In this document: in pieces, positions 6,941 through 14,330 of the stretch
How positions within the stretch are numbered: the first letter of the stretch is position 1
How the letters are laid out: every line of letters starts with the position of its first letter
DNA from: Micrococcales bacterium UBA2037
GTDB lineage: Bacteria > Actinomycetota > Actinomycetes > Actinomycetales > Microbacteriaceae
DNA: 27,365 nucleotides
Assembly: GCA_002333405.1 (NCBI GenBank)
Contig: DDBH01000003.1
Coordinates: 30,148 to 57,512, forward strand
Reading direction: 5' to 3'
Notes under the pieces: model-generated
Seen by the model: the letters and a program-made list of their open reading frames with translations, nothing else
Databases searched by the model: none
What the model was told of the DNA's origin: nothing
Made by a program: the position numbers and the translations under genes

Positions 6941-8326
6941 GTGACTCTTTCTTCGCAACCCCTCAGCCCACTAGACGGCCGCTATCTTGCTCAGGTTAGG
7001 GAGCTCGGCGAGCATCTCAGCGAGGCCGGCCTCAACAGAGCCCGCGTCCAGGTTGAGGTTGAGTGGCTGATTTGGCTGGTTGAAAAGGACTTGCTTCAGG
7101 TCAACAAGACCCTCAGCGAGAAAGAAGCCGCCAAGTTGCGCGAGCTCGTTAGTGAATTCTCCGACGAGTCAGTTGAAAAGCTCGGCAAGATCGAGGCCAC
7201 CACCCGTCACGACGTGAAGGCGGTTGAGTATTTTGTTCGAGATGCGCTGACGGCAATGAAGCGCGAAGACCTGCACGAGCTGGTTCACTTCGCCTGCACC
7301 TCAGAGGACATCAATAACCTCAGCTATGCGATCACCATCCATGACGCCCTGGAGCGAGCCTGGCTCCCGAAGGCCAAGGATGCGCTGAAAAAGATCACCC
7401 GCATGGCGGGCGAGATGAAGAACGTGCCGATGCTTTCTCGGACTCATGGGCAGCCCGCTACTCCAACCACCATGGGCAAGGAATTTGCGGTTTTCGCTCA
7501 CCGACTTCATCGACAATTACACCGAATTGAGAATCAGGAAATTCTAGGTAAGTTCTCGGGTGCAACCGGCACCTTTGCCGCGCACCTGGCAGCTGCCCCC
7601 GAGGTTGATTGGCCCGCACAATCAAAGGCCTTCGTCGAGCACCTGGGTTTCCAGTGGAACCCGCTCACAACCCAAATCGAGTCTCACGATTGGCAGGCCG
7701 AGCTCTACAGCTCAATTTCACACTTCAACCGCATCATGCATAACCTCGCGACGGATGTCTGGACCTACATTTCACTGGGTTTCTTCAAGCAGATTCCGGT
7801 TGCTGGCGCAACTGGCTCCTCGACAATGCCTCACAAGATCAACCCGATTCGATTTGAGAACGCCGAGGCGAACCTGGAGCTGTCCTGCGCGATTCTGGAT
7901 TCGTTGTCTCAGACTCTTGTTACCTCGAGAATGCAGCGAGACCTCACTGACTCCAGCGCGCAGCGCAACATTGGTGTCGGTTTTGGCCACTCCCTGCTTG
8001 CCCTAGACAACGTAAATCGCGGGCTGGATGAAATTGCAATCAGCGAGGGCGTTTTGATGGCTGACCTGCTGGAGAACTGGGAGGTTCTCGGGGAGGCAAT
8101 CCAAACTGCGATCAGGGCTGACGTGGCAAGAGGCGAGTCAAAGATTTCTGACCCCTACGCGATGCTGAAAGAACTAACCAGAGGCAAGCGGGTTGGCGAA
8201 GAGGAACTACTGGCTTTCGTAAATGAGCTGGACGTTTCAGACGCAACCAAGGCAAGGCTTTTGGTGCTCAAGCCAAGCACATACCTTGGCCTATCAGCTG
8301 AGCTGGTTGAATACCTAGCTGACTAG
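6941..8326 (+). CDS. purB: Adenylosuccinate lyase
   Basis: This 461-residue enzyme of the fumarase/aspartase superfamily carries the family signature GSSTMPHKINP starting near residue 292. SRTHGQPATPTTMGKE and FACTSEDINNLSYA supply catalytic-region residues. It cleaves adenylosuccinate to AMP and SAICAR to AICAR in purine synthesis, releasing fumarate. The start is GTG at 6941; no ribosome-binding site precedes it and a -10-like hexamer sits six bases upstream. The TAG stop overlaps the stop of the convergent gene as CTAG (8323-8326). The length fits the longer E. coli-like form of the enzyme. Confidence 0.96.
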   Translation: MTLSSQPLSPLDGRYLAQVRELGEHLSEAGLNRARVQVEVEWLIWLVEKDLLQVNKTLSEKEAAKLRELVSEFSDESVEKLGKIEATTRHDVKAVEYFVRDALTAMKREDLHELVHFACTSEDINNLSYAITIHDALERAWLPKAKDALKKITRMAGEMKNVPMLSRTHGQPATPTTMGKEFAVFAHRLHRQLHRIENQEILGKFSGATGTFAAHLAAAPEVDWPAQSKAFVEHLGFQWNPLTTQIESHDWQAELYSSISHFNRIMHNLATDVWTYISLGFFKQIPVAGATGSSTMPHKINPIRFENAEANLELSCAILDSLSQTLVTSRMQRDLTDSSAQRNIGVGFGHSLLALDNVNRGLDEIAISEGVLMADLLENWEVLGEAIQTAIRADVARGESKISDPYAMLKELTRGKRVGEEELLAFVNELDVSDATKARLLVLKPSTYLGLSAELVEYLAD

Positions 8327-8535
8327 CGCAGCCTTGGCTTGTTTGGGTCCTGGTCATCTGGCTTAAAGCTCAGATCCAGAGTTGCAACAACCACTAAAGA
8401 GATTATGAAAGTTGCCAGCGCCCAAATGATGGCCTGCTCAACAAATCTGGTGCCGTAGAGGACAATGAGTCCGACAAACAATGCGGCGACAGTGGACATG
8501 ACCATGTAGCTCTTTAGGTTTACAAATCGTTTCAC
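8323..8535 (-). CDS. Small two-helix membrane protein, unknown function
   Basis: This 70-residue protein starts at GTG 8535. It has two hydrophobic segments (about residues 11-29 and 35-53) and a charged, proline-containing C-terminal tail (FKPDDQDPNKPRLR). I do not recognise the family. It lies 9 bases after the larger membrane-protein gene and is probably cotranscribed with it and dnaB. Its stop overlaps the purB stop. Uninterrupted frame, membrane-like composition and tight packing support a real gene, but there is no direct functional clue. Confidence 0.65.
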   Translation of the reverse strand: MKRFVNLKSYMVMSTVAALFVGLIVLYGTRFVEQAIIWALATFIISLVVVATLDLSFKPDDQDPNKPRLR

Positions 8536-8544
8536 GGCTCAAGC

Positions 8545-9048
8545 CTACTTCGGTTGCGGGCTAGCGGCCGTGATACCCCAAAAAACACCGCTAATTGCCA
8601 GATAGGCGCCAAGAAAACCAACAGCACTCACCTCATCAAGCGGTGCAAGCAAAAATACGAGGCCCAGGGCAAGGCTCAAAACAGCGCTGATGGCAAAATC
8701 TCTGCCCAGTGGTGACGAGCCGCGATGCCTTCTGGCCAGATAGCCCTCGAAGGCTGCAAATGAAAGACCAAACAGCGCAACCAGCGGCAAGAACAGAACC
8801 TCTTGGAGCGTCTGATTTATGAACGTGACAAGAGCCAAAACGCCAACCAGTGTGGCGATGATCAGCAGCGGCATAAGCCACTGAAACTTCTTGACCCCCA
8901 AGACATAACCCAAGGAACTCAAGCCCAACAGAATTCCAAAGCCAGCGAGCACGGCCGACCCAACACCATAGGTGTGGGCCTGCGTGAAGGTGATTAGAAC
9001 GCCAAGACCGAAAGAGAGGGCGGCCCTAAGGCCAAAAAGTATTTGCAC
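8545..9048 (-). CDS. Six-helix membrane protein, possibly DUF308/HdeD-like
   Basis: This 167-residue protein (GTG start at 9048) has about six hydrophobic segments (near 4-20, 28-48, 57-77, 84-103, 117-135 and 140-160), with a basic loop ARRHRG in the middle. Paired short helices joined by tight glycine-rich turns recall DUF308/HdeD-type proteins, but no diagnostic motif settles it. It starts 4 bases after the dnaB stop and is followed closely by another small membrane gene, so the three genes probably share a transcript. Function unknown. Confidence 0.7.
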   Translation of the reverse strand: MQILFGLRAALSFGLGVLITFTQAHTYGVGSAVLAGFGILLGLSSLGYVLGVKKFQWLMPLLIIATLVGVLALVTFINQTLQEVLFLPLVALFGLSFAAFEGYLARRHRGSSPLGRDFAISAVLSLALGLVFLLAPLDEVSAVGFLGAYLAISGVFWGITAASPQPK

Positions 9049-9052
9049 ATGC

Positions 9053-10396
9053 CTAGCTTGGCATATTTACGAAGCGCGAATACTGACCATGGAAGGCAAC
9101 TGTGACCGTTCCAGTTGGTCCATTTCGCTGCTTGGCAAGAATGAGATCTGCCTCGCCTGCACGCGGATGATCCCGCTCATAAATACCTTCTCGGTGAAGC
9201 AGCACGACAACGTCGGCGTCTTGCTCCAGAGATCCAGATTCACGCAGGTGAGAAAGCTCTGGCCGCTTGTCCTTGGACTGTTCTGCCTGACGGTTTAGCT
9301 GTGACAGCGCAACAACCGGGACTCCCAGCTCTTTGGCGAGCAGCTTCAGCGCCCTTGAGAACTCAGAAACCTCTTGCTGACGCGACTCGACCTTCTTACC
9401 GCTGGACATCAGCTGGATGTAGTCGATGACTACCAACTTCAGGTCAACCTGCTGAGCGAGGCGACGGCACTTGGCTCTAATTTCAACCAGAGACATGTTT
9501 GGAGAGTCGTCGATGTAGAGCGGTGCATCGTTGATGCGACCTCTCACCGCTGCGAGCCTGGTCCAGTCGCCGTCAGAAATTGTTCCTTTACGCATGCTCT
9601 GCAGGTAAATCGAGCTTTCGGCGCTAAGCATTCGCATTGCGATTTCGGCCCGACCCATTTCGAGCGAGAAGAAGATCGTCGCTTGGTTGTGCTTAACCGA
9701 CGCGTTTCTGGCGATATCCAGAGCAAATGTCGACTTACCAACTGCGGGCCTGGCCGCAACAATAACCAGCTGTCCAGGGTGCAATCCATGGGTATATGCG
9801 TCTAGATCCGTGAAACCGGTAGGGGTTCCAGTGAGTTCGCCGCCACGATTCTGAGCAACCTCAATTTCGTGAATGGCTGCCTCAAGCGATTCGCTCAGGC
9901 CAACATAGTCTTCCTTGGAGGACTGGCTGGCCACCTTATAAAGGTCAGCCTGGGCTTGGTTCACAAGATCCACAACCTCGCCCTGGCTCTCATAGCCAGA
10001 CTGGGCAATCCTGGTCCCGGCCTCGATCAACCTTCTAAGAATTGCCTTTTCGGCAACGATGCTCGCGTAGTAACCAGCGGCAGCTGCGGTCGGAACATAG
10101 CTTGCAAGGGAGTGCAGGTAGTCGCTACCGCCGGCTTTTAGAAGATTTCCCTGCTTATTTAGTTCATCAGTAACTGCAATGACGTCTGTCGGTTCGCCTT
10201 TTCCAAAAAGATTCACGATTGCGTTATAAATCAATTCATGCTTGCCGGCGTAGAAGTCAAAGCTGCTGACTTCCTCAACAACTTCTGCCACTGCCTCTTG
10301 GCTCAGCAGCATGCCACCTAGAGTGGACTGCTCCGCTTCAAGGTTGTGCGGGGGTACGCGTGGATCTGCTGCCGTTGAAGGCGCCAACATCGACAT
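9053..10396 (-). CDS. dnaB: Replicative DNA helicase DnaB
   Basis: The start is placed at ATG 10396 (447 aa) because GGAGGG lies seven bases upstream; the open frame reaches 10447 but that extension has no ribosome-binding site and resembles no DnaB N-terminus. The N-terminal primase-interaction domain begins at PPHNLEAEQSTLGGML. A linker follows, then the RecA-like motor with Walker A ARPAVGKST, Walker B LVVIDYIQLM, and motif H4 near SGSLEQDADVV. The hexamer unwinds DNA at the fork. There is no intein. The gene follows the rpsF-ssb-rpsR-rplI operon in the usual order but is separated from it by a terminator and a DnaA-box cluster, so it probably has its own promoter. Confidence 0.96.
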   Translation of the reverse strand: MSMLAPSTAADPRVPPHNLEAEQSTLGGMLLSQEAVAEVVEEVSSFDFYAGKHELIYNAIVNLFGKGEPTDVIAVTDELNKQGNLLKAGGSDYLHSLASYVPTAAAAGYYASIVAEKAILRRLIEAGTRIAQSGYESQGEVVDLVNQAQADLYKVASQSSKEDYVGLSESLEAAIHEIEVAQNRGGELTGTPTGFTDLDAYTHGLHPGQLVIVAARPAVGKSTFALDIARNASVKHNQATIFFSLEMGRAEIAMRMLSAESSIYLQSMRKGTISDGDWTRLAAVRGRINDAPLYIDDSPNMSLVEIRAKCRRLAQQVDLKLVVIDYIQLMSSGKKVESRQQEVSEFSRALKLLAKELGVPVVALSQLNRQAEQSKDKRPELSHLRESGSLEQDADVVVLLHREGIYERDHPRAGEADLILAKQRNGPTGTVTVAFHGQYSRFVNMPS

Positions 10397-10465
10397 ATAT
10401 TCCCTCCGGATTTTCGATAAACCATGTATAGCTTGGGGCACCGACACTTTGCATACAAATCAGTC

Positions 10466-10640
10466 TGCGGATAACTGTGGATAACTCTGTGGAAACACGC
10501 CGATGAAACCTGTTAGTAACTGTGGATAACCTGTGGATAAAAAACTAATAACTTTCGCTATCCCTTTAGTTTACTGGCATCTAGCTGTGGAAAAATATAT
10601 TGTTGAAAACTCTAAAGCTCAACCTCAAGGTTGTGGAAAA
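10466..10640 (+). promoter_or_regulatory. Cluster of seven DnaA-box-like 9-mers upstream of dnaB
   Basis: Three exact TGTGGATAA boxes (reverse complement TTATCCACA) lie at 10476-10484, 10521-10529 and 10532-10540. Near-matches are TGCGGATAA at 10466-10474, TGTGGAAAC at 10488-10496, and TGTGGAAAA at 10586-10594 and 10632-10640. All face the same way. This density matches or exceeds that at oriC in this window. It could regulate dnaB by DnaA or act as a DnaA-binding (titration or reactivation) locus; the role is inferred. Confidence 0.75.
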
Positions 10641-10655
10641 CATCCCCTTAAAACA

Positions 10656-10685
10656 GAACAACCCGCCGTTTCCGACGGGTTGTTC
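10656..10685 (-). terminator. Intrinsic terminator of the rpsF-rplI operon
   Basis: GAACAACCCG (10656-10665) is exactly complementary to CGGGTTGTTC (10676-10685). On the minus strand the 10-bp stem is followed by TGTTTTAA, a short U-tract. It lies just after the rplI stop codon. Confidence 0.82.
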
Positions 10686-10698
10686 CTATGGTAAGCCA

Positions 10699-11151
10699 CT
10701 ACTTAGCAGCTACCACCTGAAGCTTTACCTGGGCAACTAGGTCAGAGTTCAAACGAACACTTGCCTCGTAGTCACCGGTTGTGCGGATCGATGATGCAAA
10801 TTCGATCTTGCGCTTGTCAACCTCACCGAATCCCAGGGCCTTGACGGCATCTGCGATGTCGGAGGTCTTCACTGCGCCAAACAGACGGCCATTGGCGCCA
10901 GCCTTTGCAGTGATGCGAAGGATGGTTCCCTCCAGCTTTGACTTGATCTCCATTGCGATCTCTTCAGAGGCAATGGCGCGTGCGTCGCGTGCGTCGCGAA
11001 TCTGGGTGACCTGCTTCTCGCCACCGCGGCTCCAGACAACAGCTAGGCCGTTTGGTACTAGGAAGTTACGTGCGTAACCATCCTTGACCTCAACGACATC
11101 GCCTGCAGAGCCAAGGCCCGAGACCTCGTTGGTCAGAATTAGTTTTGACAT
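10699..11151 (-). CDS. rplI: 50S ribosomal protein L9
   Basis: The 150-residue protein has the L9 N-terminal fold signature VSGLGSAGDVVEVKDGYARNFL in its first 31 residues (typical GxxGxxVxVxxGYxRNxLxP), then a long charged helix and a C-terminal rRNA-binding domain with GRLFGAVKTSDIADA. Its length is standard. It is the last gene of the rpsF-ssb-rpsR-rplI operon, 11 bases after rpsR, and is followed by an intrinsic terminator. Confidence 0.97.
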   Translation of the reverse strand: MSKLILTNEVSGLGSAGDVVEVKDGYARNFLVPNGLAVVWSRGGEKQVTQIRDARDARAIASEEIAMEIKSKLEGTILRITAKAGANGRLFGAVKTSDIADAVKALGFGEVDKRKIEFASSIRTTGDYEASVRLNSDLVAQVKLQVVAAK

Positions 11152-11162
11152 GTGCTTATCTC

Positions 11163-11417
11163 CTAGCGTCCAGAACCGGAGTATGGCATGATCGCCATTT
11201 CTCGTGCGTTCTTGATGGCCGTAGCAATCTTGCGCTGGTCCTGCACCGTTGCACCGGTGATACGACGAGCACGGATCTTGCCGCGGTCGGTTACGAATTT
11301 GCGAAGTGTTGCGACGTCCTTGTAATCGATTACCTCGATTTTGATCGTCTTTGCCGGCGCAAGTTTGTCGAACTTAGAGTTCATCTTCTTGCGGCGGTCA
11401 GCTGACTTTCCTGCCAT
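11163..11417 (-). CDS. rpsR: 30S ribosomal protein S18, cysteine-free form
   Basis: The 84-residue protein ends with the S18 core: IDYKDVATLRKFVTDRGKIRARR in two parts, TGATVQDQRKIATAIKNARE and a basic tail. It pairs with S6 on the small-subunit platform. The CxxC and downstream cysteine seen in zinc-binding S18 of many bacteria are absent, so this is the zinc-independent ('C-minus') type even though it sits in the main rpsF operon. It lies between ssb and rplI. Confidence 0.97.
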   Translation of the reverse strand: MAGKSADRRKKMNSKFDKLAPAKTIKIEVIDYKDVATLRKFVTDRGKIRARRITGATVQDQRKIATAIKNAREMAIMPYSGSGR

Positions 11418-11439
11418 GTTATTTGTCTCCTAGGTCTTT

Positions 11440-11931
11440 CTAAAAAGGTGCTTCGTCACTCGGTGCTGTAGCAGGGTTTGCCCATGCTTCAGCTCCAGAG
11501 GAGGACTGCTTTGTTTCTGCCTGCTGGCCACCCCAAGGTGACTCAACCTGAGCAGAACCCTCGCGGGCACGCCTTGTTACGCTCGCTGTTGCGTAGCGCA
11601 GTGATGGTCCAATTTCATCGATTTCCAGCTCAAGCGATGCTCTCGCTTCACCCTGAGCGCTCTGGTAGGCAGAAGGTGGCTTCAGTCGACCGGTAACCAC
11701 AACACGGGTTCCCTTGGTCAGTGACTGAGCTACGTTTTCTGCAACCTCGCGCCATGCGGTGCAACGAACCCATACGGTCTCGCCGTCTACCCACTCGTTG
11801 GTGGAACGGTTAAAGGTTCTTGGGGTTGAGCCAACGCGGACAGAAGCCACGGCGACACCACCCTGGGTGTAGCGGAGTTCCGGATCGTCGGCCAAGTTGC
11901 CAACGATGGTTACGCTAACCTCGCCTGCCAT
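11440..11931 (-). CDS. ssb: Single-stranded DNA-binding protein
   Basis: The 163-residue protein has an N-terminal OB-fold (about 1-110; VTIVGNLADDPELRYTQGG and VWVRCTAWREVAENVAQSLTKGTRVVV). A low-complexity linker follows, ending in the acidic tip SDEAPF that recruits replication and repair partners. The ATG overlaps the rpsF stop by one base (TAATG), indicating translational coupling. The tip is slightly shorter in acid than the common DDDIPF form but functionally equivalent by family knowledge. Confidence 0.96.
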   Translation of the reverse strand: MAGEVSVTIVGNLADDPELRYTQGGVAVASVRVGSTPRTFNRSTNEWVDGETVWVRCTAWREVAENVAQSLTKGTRVVVTGRLKPPSAYQSAQGEARASLELEIDEIGPSLRYATASVTRRAREGSAQVESPWGGQQAETKQSSSGAEAWANPATAPSDEAPF

Positions 11932-12335
11932 TAGTCAGCCTTTGCGCCTGCTGGACGCTTGCCGCGTGCTCCACCACGGGGTCCACCGCGGCCGGCACGT
12001 GCTGGCTTCTCTTCTGGGACAAATTCCATTGGGTTGATGCTGAATACTGCATCTTCCAGCCTTAGAACCTTGGTTCTAAGGAATGACTCGTTCAGCCTTA
12101 GCTGACGGTCAAGCTCAATAACAGCCTCGGAGCTGCAGGTCATGTTGATGACTGCGTATAGCCCTTCTGAGTGCTTCTTGATTTCGTATGTCATGCGACG
12201 GCGACCCCAAATGTCGATCTTGTCCACGGTGCCACCAGCTGTGGTGATTACCTTTAGGAACTTGTCGAGTGTTGGGGCTACTGTGCGCTCATCTTCTGAG
12301 GGGTCCATAATGACCATCAGCTCGTAGTTATGCAT
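11931..12335 (-). CDS. rpsF: 30S ribosomal protein S6
   Basis: The 134-residue protein has the S6 N-terminus HNYELMVIMDPSEDERTV, the WGRRRMTYEIKKHSEGLYAVI stretch (shown in part by WGRRRMTYEIKK) and LRLNESFLRTKVLR. The C-terminal tail is long, glycine- and arginine-rich. It binds S18 on the ribosomal platform. The start ATG is preceded by a strong Shine-Dalgarno, AGGAGG (12351-12346), within a structured leader that may control the operon. First gene of rpsF-ssb-rpsR-rplI. Confidence 0.96.
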   Translation of the reverse strand: MHNYELMVIMDPSEDERTVAPTLDKFLKVITTAGGTVDKIDIWGRRRMTYEIKKHSEGLYAVINMTCSSEAVIELDRQLRLNESFLRTKVLRLEDAVFSINPMEFVPEEKPARAGRGGPRGGARGKRPAGAKAD

Positions 12336-12345
12336 AGCTAACCCA

Positions 12346-12389
12346 CCTCCTTCGGTCTAAATCGGTCACGGTCTCTCCGTGACAGGAGG
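12346..12389 (-). promoter_or_regulatory. Structured rpsF leader that can sequester the ribosome-binding site
   Basis: On the minus strand CCTCCT (12389-12384) can pair with the Shine-Dalgarno AGGAGG (12351-12346). Directly inside is a perfect 7-bp hairpin, GTCACGG (12383-12377), AGAGA loop, CCGTGAC (12371-12365). The 3' side has an unpaired stretch CGATTTAGACCGA carrying CCG. Position, the CCG element and RBS masking recall the S6:S18-binding autoregulatory leaders known in front of rpsF in many bacteria; whether it fits that consensus needs a covariance model search. Confidence 0.55.
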
Positions 12390-12425
12390 GTTTTGCATTG
12401 TTATTGCCTAGGCAACCTGACAACA

Positions 12426-13844
12426 CTAGCGGTTCGGCCACCACTCAAGCAAGCGTTTTTTGGCTTCATCCTTGCCAACAGCGCCTTCGTCAAGCCTTAG
12501 TTCGAGCAGGAAGTTGTAGGCCTGACCTACTTCGCGACCGGGCTTGATGCCCAATAGCTGCATGATCTCTTCGCCATCGAGGTCCGGGCGCATCGCATCA
12601 AGTTGCTCTTGTTCGGCCAAGACTTTGATTCGGGCCTCTAGGTCGTCATAGGCATGGGCCAAGCGATCAGCTTTGCGCTGGTTCCTGGTTGTAACGTCGG
12701 CCCGGGTGAGAATGTGTAGTCGCTTTAGTTGATCGTCGGCATCTCTGACATAGCGCCTCACCGCGCTATCGCTCCACTGCTGGTCCGAATATCCAAAGAA
12801 TCGCAGGTGAAGTTCGATCAAACGACAGACCGCCTTGATGGTGTCATTGTCGAAGCGAAGCGCAGTCAAGCGCTTTTTGGCAAGCTTTGCCCCCACGACA
12901 TCGTGGTGGTGGAAGGTGACTGACCCGCCCTGCTCAAGTTTTCTAGTTGCCGGCTTTCCGATGTCGTGCAGCAGCGCTGCCAACCTCAAGGTCAGATCGC
13001 GATCAAAGCCATACTGGGGCTCAAGAGAAATCGCCTGCGCAACTACGGTCAGGCTGTGCTGGTAAACATCCTTGTGGTGGTGGTGCTCGTCAACCTCCAG
13101 GCGCAGTGCAGGCAGCTCGGGCAAAACCAGTTCGGCAATCCCACTCTCAACCAGCAACTCCAAGCCAGGTTGCGGGTTTTTAGAAATAAATAGTTTGCTC
13201 AGCTCGTCCCTGACCCGCTCGGCTGAAATGATTTCGATTCGACTTGCCATGTCACGCATTGCAGCGAATGCTGCCGGGTCCAACTCAAATCCAAGCTGGG
13301 AGGTAAACCTAGCCGCACGCATCATTCGAAGCGGATCATCCGAGAATGAGATTTCTGGGGCGGCCGGGGTTCTCAGGGTTTCTAGCATCAGGTCGCGAAG
13401 CCCCTGGTGTGGATCGACAAAGATCTTTGACGGCAGCCGAAGCGCCATCGCATTGACGGTGAAGTCTCGACGTTTTAGGTCGTCCTCCAGGTTGTCACCA
13501 AACTCGACCGTTGGTTTGCGGGAGTCTTTGTCGTAGCTGTCTGCTCGATAGCTGGTGATCTCGATCTTGTGGTCACCGATCTGGGCGGCAATCGTGCCGA
13601 ACTCACGCCCGACGTCCCAGGTAGCTGATGCCAACGGCTTCACAATTTTCAAGATCTTGTCGGGATCAGCACTTGTGGTGAAGTCTAAATCCAGCGCCAC
13701 CCGACCCAAAATCGCGTCTCGGACTGGCCCACCGACAAGCGACAACTCCTCGCCGGCTGCGTCAAAGGCATCTCCCAGGACATCAAACAATGGATTGTTT
13801 GTATTGTCCGAAAGATTCTTCAGAGCGTCGGCAACAGCTTGCAT
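12426..13844 (-). CDS. cca: CCA tRNA nucleotidyltransferase / polyA-polymerase family
   Basis: The start is set at ATG 13844 (472 aa, MQAVADALKNLS) because the open frame beyond it overlaps the divergent NUDIX gene. The N-terminal nucleotidyltransferase domain has LVGGPVRDAILGR with the catalytic pair LDLDF, followed by RRDFTVNAMAL and DDPLRMMRAARFTSQLGF. An HD domain follows (HHHHKDVYQHSL and LAALLHDIGKPATR). The enzyme adds or repairs the 3' CCA end of tRNAs. In other Actinobacteria the gene at this position is pcnA/cca, divergent from the NUDIX-murJ cluster, as here. Confidence 0.94.
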   Translation of the reverse strand: MQAVADALKNLSDNTNNPLFDVLGDAFDAAGEELSLVGGPVRDAILGRVALDLDFTTSADPDKILKIVKPLASATWDVGREFGTIAAQIGDHKIEITSYRADSYDKDSRKPTVEFGDNLEDDLKRRDFTVNAMALRLPSKIFVDPHQGLRDLMLETLRTPAAPEISFSDDPLRMMRAARFTSQLGFELDPAAFAAMRDMASRIEIISAERVRDELSKLFISKNPQPGLELLVESGIAELVLPELPALRLEVDEHHHHKDVYQHSLTVVAQAISLEPQYGFDRDLTLRLAALLHDIGKPATRKLEQGGSVTFHHHDVVGAKLAKKRLTALRFDNDTIKAVCRLIELHLRFFGYSDQQWSDSAVRRYVRDADDQLKRLHILTRADVTTRNQRKADRLAHAYDDLEARIKVLAEQEQLDAMRPDLDGEEIMQLLGIKPGREVGQAYNFLLELRLDEGAVGKDEAKKRLLEWWPNR

Positions 13845-13871
13845 GGGCAATAGCTTGCCACAGTCGCCAAG

Positions 13872-13877
13872 TAGAGT
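13872..13877 (+). promoter_or_regulatory. Putative -10 element of the NUDIX-murJ operon
   Basis: TAGAGT (TAnnnT) ends six bases before the ATG at 13884, and no Shine-Dalgarno is present, so the message is probably leaderless. No clear -35 is visible; the divergent cca start is only 39 bases away. Confidence 0.45.
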
Positions 13878-13883
13878 TGGGTT

Positions 13884-14330
13884 ATGAACGTCAAGCAGCC
13901 GATAACTGTCACTGAGGTGTCTGCTGGCGGCCTGGTTGTTAGTGCCGATAATCCAAACCAAGTTGCTCTAATTAGCCACCGCAATCGCGGCGGCGGTAGG
14001 AACTGGGTAATCCCTAAGGGCCACGTCGAAGTCGGTGAGGATCTTGAGCAAACCGCGCTGCGCGAGGTTGCTGAAGAGACCGGCATTGCCGGCGAAGTGG
14101 TCTCGAAGCTTGGCGAAGTAAATTACCGATTCACCGTCGGCAAGACGCGCGTGAACAAGACCGTGCATCACTTTCTGCTTCGCCAAACCGGAGGCGACCT
14201 CACCAGCGAGGGCGACCCAACCGGCGAAGTCCTAGAGGTTCAATGGTTTTCGCTGACGGAAGTATCCGAAGTGCTGGCCCATGCGAATGAAAAGGGAATC
14301 GCTGAGCGAGCAAGAAAGCTGCTGTCTTGA
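13884..14330 (+). CDS. NUDIX hydrolase (MutT4-like position)
   Basis: The 148-residue protein has a complete Nudix box, GHVEVGEDLEQTALREVAEE followed by TGI (G46 to I68), with every metal-binding and catalytic position present. NWVIPKG just before it is typical of the family. Nudix enzymes hydrolyse nucleoside diphosphates linked to another group; the substrate here cannot be told from sequence. In mycobacteria the gene at this position (mutT4, Rv3908) lies between pcnA and the murJ cluster, the same context as here. Its TGA stop overlaps the next gene's TTG start (TTGA). Confidence 0.92.
   Translation: MNVKQPITVTEVSAGGLVVSADNPNQVALISHRNRGGGRNWVIPKGHVEVGEDLEQTALREVAEETGIAGEVVSKLGEVNYRFTVGKTRVNKTVHHFLLRQTGGDLTSEGDPTGEVLEVQWFSLTEVSEVLAHANEKGIAERARKLLS

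Larger units (their letters stand above)
10397..10698. other. Gene-free interval between rplI and dnaB
   Basis: This roughly 300-base gap contains no credible ORF. It holds the rplI terminator at the right end, a same-orientation cluster of DnaA-box-like 9-mers, an AT-rich patch (about 10537-10560) and, by position, the dnaB promoter and leader. Confidence 0.7.

Noticed and set aside
10397..10447. N-terminal extension of DnaB to 10447
   Set aside because: A strong GGAGGG site is placed for ATG 10396, and the extension has no DnaB-like sequence.
13072..13536. 154-codon plus-strand open frame opposite cca
   Set aside because: Serine/arginine-rich shadow of the HD and nucleotidyltransferase domains of cca; cca motifs are intact on the other strand.
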